A program made the position numbers and the translations under genes. Source: CAYFMH01 sp964344165 (lineage in GTDB: Bacteria; Patescibacteriota; Gracilibacteria; UBA4473). Taken from it: a DNA stretch of 46,590 bases. Shown here one piece after another: positions 42,201 to 46,590 of the stretch. Within the stretch, counting starts at the first letter, position 1. Every line of letters starts with the position of its first letter. Location of the stretch: assembly GCA_964344165.1 (NCBI GenBank), contig CAYFMH010000002.1, forward strand, positions 1 to 46,590, read 5' to 3'. The notes under the pieces were generated by a model, which saw nothing but the letters and a program-made list of their open reading frames with translations, ran no database searches and was not told the origin of the DNA.

Positions 42201-42583
42201 TAGAAGGAGACTTTGCTGAGATCTTAGTTTCAGATGACTTATCTCCTTCAGATCGATTTCTTCATATTTTGCAAACGCGAGAACAAAGAATTAGACTAAC
42301 TAGTTTGCAGTTAGTAGCACCAGAATTTCAGGAAAATAAAGCCCTCTTTGCTGATATTACAGCTTTATTAGACTCTGTACAACCTCTGAAGACGGAATTA
42401 GAAACATATTCAGAGTCTGCCATACAAGATTCACAAACTCTAGAAGCTTGTGAACGATTTAGAGATCAAATAGTTGCTATGAATACTGCTGAAATGCGAG
42501 AACTCATTGAGGATTATCTAACAGGAGTTCTTGAATATTTGTCTCAACGTATGAGATTTTTTCAGGCGAGAAAAGCCGCTTAA
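39296..42583 (+). CDS. Giant membrane protein with external loop and coiled-coil cytoplasmic tail
   Basis: 1095 residues, family not recognised. Hydrophobic helices at about 112-130, 152-172, 201-226 and 469-489. The segment between the second and third is strongly positive (RTRDKIADESARRGLDFLKAH...), so by the positive-inside rule the N terminus is cytoplasmic, residues 227-468 are outside, and the last 600 residues are inside. This tail is rich in long amphipathic helices (SLEQFLLRIKEILELQISKQQQ, QQRRVETLVTNLENQLMEVG) with coiled-coil character. There is no ATPase, nuclease or protease motif. The start ATG follows an AT-only leader identical in style to that of the next gene. A transmembrane sensor or scaffold is possible; nothing proves it. 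Confidence 0.75.
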   Translation: MGETQSTSPNFSVDFLDIERLDFIDQFLLESRRAGATPALIERYFPGISDKQASDILEVFADGIEASERTNRISEILLVREEPSHKIASQVREASEPIKAHPIVRQMKSIRIAVATVVGTIGAGLSYFALKDNLTSLSWDRLVDAGYSPDSIQVGTMTISAILAALFTGYLVRTRDKIADESARRGLDFLKAHRETFRRKPFAAAFFFLAVLFGDVPNAVYVAQFYLGDEDVARQVEHSGDEIKKALVFLEDNYTEAAETREEVMGKGIQNVAQVEIDGTGPTKTPGAGPVYKALVSLETGGTTWPNNTPFQVALKKVLSHYDVEDTGLPNQFKTEFVLKMKALVEGVNIQLSQSLEKIEKMVKNGERSYGVISAEYTKIDELLTTLQGDIQHEFEIAAEKSGENVKGAAKAIYDTAKELGGYPNFVPVVGGLEIPMPRIEPLSIEVPETFRAKNTVELLTNAWAKDIVEGSLVTIISILALLTLLIQPTYVRFISVALNGTNKDKQREYIMNAIRTYEKLLDNFVEALARNINKSSFVQSSCGVDIPSSYIAEKLKSYLKEGVFQKLRTDGFESLSIGDVLNTFKRLEGFLSDPEEIGSFVISLFPQGVHPSKCELNTTAIIKHMDEMMGISRHKVAILALMDFSSASFQNASVALRRVEKILEDIRKLPSAEGCSSALDSETSSKLVETVTSLEQFLLRIKEILELQISKQQQVSSRKKVDILDKLVLHRRINKAMQNTPEYNELSPSYGERDNWTISVSGPLNRWYEEMFGSLRQVEDSLRAEVLSDDQITEQLWRYTREAKNLEVTKERLSTFEDLDVSGQVCWLGNQQRLVFMGRNIEGVESSLEKRVRDIFQTTSEDGDMSENLFVTLKRFNTELSGMEQSCAQQEDLSREITAQQRRVETLVTNLENQLMEVGVEAVRDLATARRNVIIFQGLRTNENAGFLTEALGALEEREKLLVAREEIEGDFAEILVSDDLSPSDRFLHILQTREQRIRLTSLQLVAPEFQENKALFADITALLDSVQPLKTELETYSESAIQDSQTLEACERFRDQIVAMNTAEMRELIEDYLTGVLEYLSQRMRFFQARKAA

Positions 42584-42608
42584 TTTTATTAATTTTTAAT
42601 TTTTTTAA

Positions 42609-45290
42609 ATGACAAAAAATCCTATCTCGAAATTAGAAATGGCCTTCAGAGCGCTAGATGAAATCGCTCGAGAAAATGAAGCAATATCTCATTTGGGGGC
42701 AGAAGGCCCAAATACTGACTTAATAAAATCGACTCAAGAGAAATTAACTCAAGAGGTAAGAGAGATTGCCCAAAACATGAAAGTAACTAAGGCAGTCACT
42801 GATGTGATTTTATCTCAGGAGGAGATTGGTGATTTTGTCGTTGGTCTCCAAGAACTTATAACCGAAGGAATAAGATTACAAGAAGAAAAAGTATTCCTTC
42901 AGAGGATAAAGGCAAGGGTTGGGAAATTAGGAAGTCACTCTTCTTTTATCGGGTCAAATAGACCAGAAGGAGAAAAATCAACGGCTGGAGGAAGCATAAA
43001 GGCAGTGTTTGGTGAGATTGGAGACTTAGTTCGAAAAATAAGGCGAAAAGAAGGTAGAGAGACGGAAGTTCGACCAGAAATCAATAAAAGAAAGGGTTTA
43101 TTAGCAGCTCTTCGTTCCTTGGAATCGTTAGAAAACATCGAGGGAGATTTGCCTAGCGAAATTGAATTTGAAGAAAATCGAGAACTTTTTTCTGAAATAA
43201 AACGGAATATAAGAGATATACATAGAAAATATAAAGAAAAAATTGAAAAATTTATAGATGGCTTTTTAGATTCAGCAGAAGGAAAAGTTCTGGATGAATG
43301 TAAAGATCTCGGATCTTCTTTAGATAGCATTGGATTTGACCACGAATTAATCGTATGGAGTAAAAGTATAATAACTGAACGAATTACTTGTTTAGAAGTA
43401 GAAGATAAATTTACTCGTAAGCAGGAAAAACTTGCCCAGTTAATGCAAAAAAATGTGTGGGAACAATCTGGAGCACTCCCTTTGAGACAAATTGTTTCTA
43501 TGCTTCGGGATATGGCAGGAATCCCAGCTATTTTGGGAGAAATGGAAGCTTTAACTGGCAGTTCTCAACCTACGGTTCATCCAAAAAATCAACACAGAGT
43601 AGACACTCTAAACCAAGGATTTCAGGAGGAGCAGGAAGGGATAGAATCGTTTTTAAGCAAAAATGTCATTTCAAAAATCAGCATGATTACTTCTCAAATA
43701 AGAGAAGAAGTAGAAAGGTTAAAAAAAGAATATGCAACTCAAAGTGAGGCAACTCCGTCTGATAAAATAAAAGTCCAAATCAATGAAAAACTCCCTCATG
43801 AATCAGATATAAGAGCCCGACTAGAAACATTAGAACAGATAGGATGGGCAGCACTAGCTCCTGAAATTGATAGAATAAGTGCTTCATGGAGTGAGTCTTT
43901 AGAATCTCTTAATTTTTCTATCCAAAGAACCCCATTAGCTCTTTTTGATGAAGAAAATATAACAAGAATAGAGTCTCTTATGGAAACAAAGAAACAATCT
44001 GATGCTGTTATGACTGATTTTCAGGCAAAAAAAACAGAAACAGAAGAGGCAATATCTTCTTTGAGTGCTCTAACAGAAGGAAGAATTGGCGAATGGGAAG
44101 CTTTTCAAGCGGAAGTTAAGGAATTTCTTGATTCTGTTAAGGTTAACCCCCAAATTAATCCCAAAAGTTTTCAAGTCCCTGGTCACATTGTCGTAAACGG
44201 CATGGTTTCTTTTTCTAGTTTGAATCTAGATAGAGAGAAAATAGACACTCGTTTGGCGAATGGGAAAAGATGGAAACAGGGAGAACAATTAGTTTTAAAT
44301 ACTGGTGCTTTTGGGTGGGGGTGCGATCTTTTATCAGACATTGCCCAACAAAGTTATCATTTGTTACCAGGGAGCAGTTCTGCTCCTGGATTAGAAGAGA
44401 AGGGCAGTGCGAACCCTCTCCAAGAAGAAAGTCCTGAACCTTCTCTCGCAGGATCCAGAGATACTTGTGCAGAAGATATTTATCCAGATACATATCTAGA
44501 TCCTTATATAGTAGAGCTTGCGGTAGGAAATGCTAGAGCTGCGGATGCCGTTAATAAGGCGGTAGAGGTAGCTGCTTTTGCAGGACAGAAGTTTCGTGAT
44601 AGATTAAGAGAGGGGAACAATCTTAGACTTGCAAATCCTCAACGAGGAGAACTAAAAATATTTAGGCAAAAATTGGATGGGATAAAAGGAGAAAAAGACT
44701 CTTTTGAAGTTGCGATAAAAACTTTTCAAGATACGCTAACAGGCGTTGGAACTGATTTGTTTTTTACCCTTCCTTTATCTGATTTGTCATCTAATTTTAA
44801 TCCCGACATCTATGATATAACTCCTCCAAATCAGGCCGATATTAACCTTTTGAGACATAAAGCAGGAGAAATCGTTTGGAGGCTATTGGAGGATAGAAAC
44901 GAAACAGGTCTTGATTTCCCCCCAGAACTGGATGTAGAGGAAATAAAAAGCAAAGGATATAATAATATTTTAGATTATTACTTAGTTTTGAAAAAAAGTG
45001 ATGAAAGAGGAGAAAGACCTCCTGAAATAAATACTATCATTGTAGAACAGGCACTAAGAAAAGCCATGCTAAAACAGTTAAGACTTGCGGCAGCACAAGT
45101 AGATGAATCAAGAGAAATGGATAAATTTACTTTTTACTTCAAAAACTTCTTCAAAATGGTGATAGCGATGGGAAATCTTGTTCAAAAAGAACATTTAGGC
45201 TTTCACTCAGGACATCCTTATCAAAACATTCCTAGAGGTTGTGAAAAAGCAGTTATATGGGAGGATGCAGACAGAAGAAATGCAGCTTAA
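42609..45290 (+). CDS. Giant soluble coiled-coil protein, partner of the 1095-residue protein
   Basis: 893 residues, no signal peptide or membrane helix. Residues 1-520 are long charged helices (for example STQEKLTQEVREIAQNMKV, EIKRNIRDIHRKYKEKIEKF, SQIREEVERLKKEYATQ). About 525-610 is a more globular part (GHIVVNGMVSFSSLNL, TGAFGWGCDLLSDIAQQSY), then a Ser/Glu/Pro-rich linker, and a C-terminal helical region (LRKAMLKQLRLAAAQVDESRE, HSGHPYQNIPRGCEKAVIW). It starts 25 nt after the upstream stop, so they form an operon. The helix style is like the cytoplasmic tail of the partner, suggesting that the two assemble with each other. No known family. Confidence 0.75.
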   Translation: MTKNPISKLEMAFRALDEIARENEAISHLGAEGPNTDLIKSTQEKLTQEVREIAQNMKVTKAVTDVILSQEEIGDFVVGLQELITEGIRLQEEKVFLQRIKARVGKLGSHSSFIGSNRPEGEKSTAGGSIKAVFGEIGDLVRKIRRKEGRETEVRPEINKRKGLLAALRSLESLENIEGDLPSEIEFEENRELFSEIKRNIRDIHRKYKEKIEKFIDGFLDSAEGKVLDECKDLGSSLDSIGFDHELIVWSKSIITERITCLEVEDKFTRKQEKLAQLMQKNVWEQSGALPLRQIVSMLRDMAGIPAILGEMEALTGSSQPTVHPKNQHRVDTLNQGFQEEQEGIESFLSKNVISKISMITSQIREEVERLKKEYATQSEATPSDKIKVQINEKLPHESDIRARLETLEQIGWAALAPEIDRISASWSESLESLNFSIQRTPLALFDEENITRIESLMETKKQSDAVMTDFQAKKTETEEAISSLSALTEGRIGEWEAFQAEVKEFLDSVKVNPQINPKSFQVPGHIVVNGMVSFSSLNLDREKIDTRLANGKRWKQGEQLVLNTGAFGWGCDLLSDIAQQSYHLLPGSSSAPGLEEKGSANPLQEESPEPSLAGSRDTCAEDIYPDTYLDPYIVELAVGNARAADAVNKAVEVAAFAGQKFRDRLREGNNLRLANPQRGELKIFRQKLDGIKGEKDSFEVAIKTFQDTLTGVGTDLFFTLPLSDLSSNFNPDIYDITPPNQADINLLRHKAGEIVWRLLEDRNETGLDFPPELDVEEIKSKGYNNILDYYLVLKKSDERGERPPEINTIIVEQALRKAMLKQLRLAAAQVDESREMDKFTFYFKNFFKMVIAMGNLVQKEHLGFHSGHPYQNIPRGCEKAVIWEDADRRNAA

Positions 45291-45390
45291 TGCCTTTCTT
45301 AATTATATTCCATGAGCACTCTTAGTTTCCTCTGTAGAACATCATGTTAAAGCTCTAGCAAAAACATAATCTCCTGTATAAAGACTGTTT

Positions 45391-45446
45391 GAATAAAAAT
45401 TTTATTCAGCAAGTATTTTGAGACACTCCTTTTTTATAGTGTCTCA
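45391..45446. terminator. Double hairpin terminator at the end of the element
   Basis: GAATAAAA/TTTTATTC (45391-45407) is followed by TGAGACACT/AGTGTCTCA (45419-45446, 9 bp, T-rich loop) and then ATTTGTCTCATTTTT. It ends the giant-gene operon and probably also stops transcripts from the other side. The remaining sequence to 45524 shows no gene. Confidence 0.75.
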
Positions 45447-45494
45447 TTTGTCTCATTTTTAAAAACATGTATACTGAAGATAAGGCAAGACAAA

Positions 45495-45507
45495 GGGTCG
45501 GAGACCC
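45495..45507 (-). terminator. Short hairpin behind mltG
   Basis: Minus strand GGGTC-TCC-GACCC followed by TTTGTCTT, 18-30 nt past the mltG stop. Confidence 0.5.
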
Positions 45508-45524
45508 AGATGTCCCGCCATTTT

Positions 45525-46493
45525 TTAATTCAAATACTGCGCCTTGTATCGATTGTGCTCCTCCAGATCTTTGCTGAAATGCACCTGGCCTTTTCGATCA
45601 TGGAGATAGTACCAATATTCTGTTTTTTGAGGATGAATAGCCGCTTTGATCGCCCGGAGACCAGGATTGGAGATCGCCGTTGGGGGCAATCCAATCTTTC
45701 GACGTGTGTTATACGGAGAATCGCTCTGGAAGTCGGCAGTCAGGAGTGGGCGTTTCCAGTCATTGAGCTCATAACGAGTAGTCGCATCGATCCCGAGGTA
45801 CATTTGACTATCGAGACGTTTCCAAATCACATCGGAGATCATTGCCATTTCTTCGTCGCTATTTGCTTCTCGTTCAATCATCGAGGCGACAATGATAATT
45901 TCATTGGTTGTTCGACCGGACTCGAGGATGTCTTTTCTGAGCGGTTCGATCTGTTTTTCAAATTCTCGATAGAGTCTTTGGATGAATTTTTTACTAGAAA
46001 AATTGTTTGGGTTTACGAAGTAAGTAGAAGGAAAAATAAAGCCTTCCAAGTTTGAAGCAGAAAACCCAAAATCACAAAAACTGGTGCACTGTTCAAAATC
46101 TCCTTTTTCGATCAGCGATTTTTTGGTCAAAATTTCATCGATTTGTTTGATGGTGGATCCCTCTGGGATTGTAACACGAATTTCTTCGGATTTTGCACTC
46201 TGGAGAATCTCAGTGATTTCGGCAAAGGTGAGATTTTTTTGGATCACATAATCTCCGGCTTGTAATTTATTGGCCAAACCCTGCTTTTTTACAAAAATTC
46301 GGAACACCCAGGCATCTCGAATAAGCTCATAATCGTACAAAACTTCAGAAATGCTCTGCAAACTTGTTCCTTTTGGAATTGTTACTGATACACGGGTTTC
46401 TGAGTCAGAGTTTGGTTTATCCCAGACAAGGAGGATTCGGGCAAAAAAATAGAGCCCGATAAAAATTAAAACAAGAAAAAAAAACTTTTTCAT
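45525..46493 (-). CDS. mltG: Endolytic murein transglycosylase MltG
   Basis: 322 residues from ATG 46493 (MKKFFFLVLI). An N-terminal membrane helix (about 3-24) anchors the enzyme; a LysM-like part follows (SVTIPKGTSLQSISEVL, RVTIPEGSTIKQIDEIL). The YceG/MltG catalytic domain has LEGFIFPSTYFV, ASMIEREA with the catalytic Glu207, GIDATTRYEL, SPYNTRRKIGLPPTAISNPG and a final YYLHDRKGQVHFSKDLEEHN. It cleaves nascent glycan strands at the membrane and so limits peptidoglycan chain length. The fit with the family is full-length. An upstream start at 46526 is possible but would put a charged stretch before the signal anchor. Confidence 0.95.
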   Translation of the reverse strand: MKKFFFLVLIFIGLYFFARILLVWDKPNSDSETRVSVTIPKGTSLQSISEVLYDYELIRDAWVFRIFVKKQGLANKLQAGDYVIQKNLTFAEITEILQSAKSEEIRVTIPEGSTIKQIDEILTKKSLIEKGDFEQCTSFCDFGFSASNLEGFIFPSTYFVNPNNFSSKKFIQRLYREFEKQIEPLRKDILESGRTTNEIIIVASMIEREANSDEEMAMISDVIWKRLDSQMYLGIDATTRYELNDWKRPLLTADFQSDSPYNTRRKIGLPPTAISNPGLRAIKAAIHPQKTEYWYYLHDRKGQVHFSKDLEEHNRYKAQYLN

Positions 46494-46590
46494 TAGCTTT
46501 TGAAGTTTAGCACAAAAAAGGAGCAAGAAGAAAGGTTATACTAGCTTGCCTTAATAATTTCGAAATTAAGAGATAATAATGAAGAGAGCT

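Larger units (their letters stand above)
27300..45450. mobile_element. Putative integrated element with serine recombinase, terminase and cargo genes
   Basis: Between tRNA-Ser and the terminator before mltG stand a large serine recombinase, terminase small and large subunits, two DNA methyltransferases (one with a ParB domain), a winged-helix protein, a secreted nuclease, a TIR-like/HEAT pair and two giant unknown genes. None of these is a housekeeping gene. No portal, capsid, tail or plasmid replication gene was recognised. The edges are inferred from gene content: I found no convincing direct repeat at the two ends, and serine recombinases often leave only a few matched bases. Confidence 0.6.

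Noticed and set aside
27290..45520. CCGCCA shared by the tRNA-Ser 3' end and the sequence near 45515 as attachment repeats
   Set aside because: Only six or seven matching bases; too short to call an attachment site without element-free relatives.
1..46590. CRISPR array or cas genes
   Set aside because: No regularly spaced direct repeats and no Cas-like protein were seen anywhere in the window.

Overview
The window reads as chromosome from an uncultivated bacterium of the Candidate Phyla Radiation (Patescibacteria). Peregrinibacteria-like is my best guess, but this is an inference from gene content and style, not a phylogeny. TGA is a normal stop codon here, so it is not a Gracilibacteria/SR1 recoded genome. 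Most genes have AT-rich leaders without a clear Shine-Dalgarno sequence, arginine CGA codons are frequent, alanyl-tRNA synthetase is the short form, and several pathways are represented by single orphan genes (porB, sufC, two V-type ATPase subunits, chorismate mutase).

Layout. 1-700: 3' end of an ABC exporter. 0.8-3.6 kb: a GC-rich gene of unknown function with strong promoter and ribosome binding sites, a DUF3179 protein, and an unusual intergenic cluster of hairpins. 3.7-6.4 kb: the classical rpsO-pnp pair. 6.4-11 kb: a lipoprotein serine protease, a zinc metallopeptidase, a VanW protein and recF. 11-14.2 kb: two unknown genes, then hicB-hicA-lgt translationally coupled. 14.3-16.2 kb: an RluA-family pseudouridine synthase and a Na+/Ca2+ exchanger. 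16.4-18.7 kb: a large secreted surface protein. 19.1-22.5 kb: a jag-alaS-porB run. 22.7-24.4 kb: chorismate mutase, sufC and, directly coupled to it, the decayed remnant of sufB. 24.6-27 kb: V-type ATPase subunits H and I only. 27.2 kb: tRNA-Ser(GGA).

From about 27.3 to 45.45 kb lies what I interpret as an integrated mobile element on the 3' side of the tRNA gene. It carries a large serine recombinase with a small partner, a two-gene unit (a TIR/DUF4062-like nucleotide-binding-fold protein overlapping a HEAT-like 784-residue protein) that looks like a candidate defence system, a secreted nuclease, a packaging/modification module (ParB-methyltransferase, second methyltransferase, terminase small and large subunits) without any capsid or portal gene in view, a winged-helix regulator, and a pair of very large unknown proteins (1095 and 893 residues; the first has four membrane segments, a large external loop and a 600-residue cytoplasmic tail). 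The element ends at a strong hairpin terminator, beyond which the chromosome resumes with mltG.

The best candidates for something undescribed are the TIR-like/HEAT pair, the 1095/893 pair, and the divergent control region between the recombinase and the nuclease, which has inverted repeats and a three-way-junction-like leader ending at the start codon.
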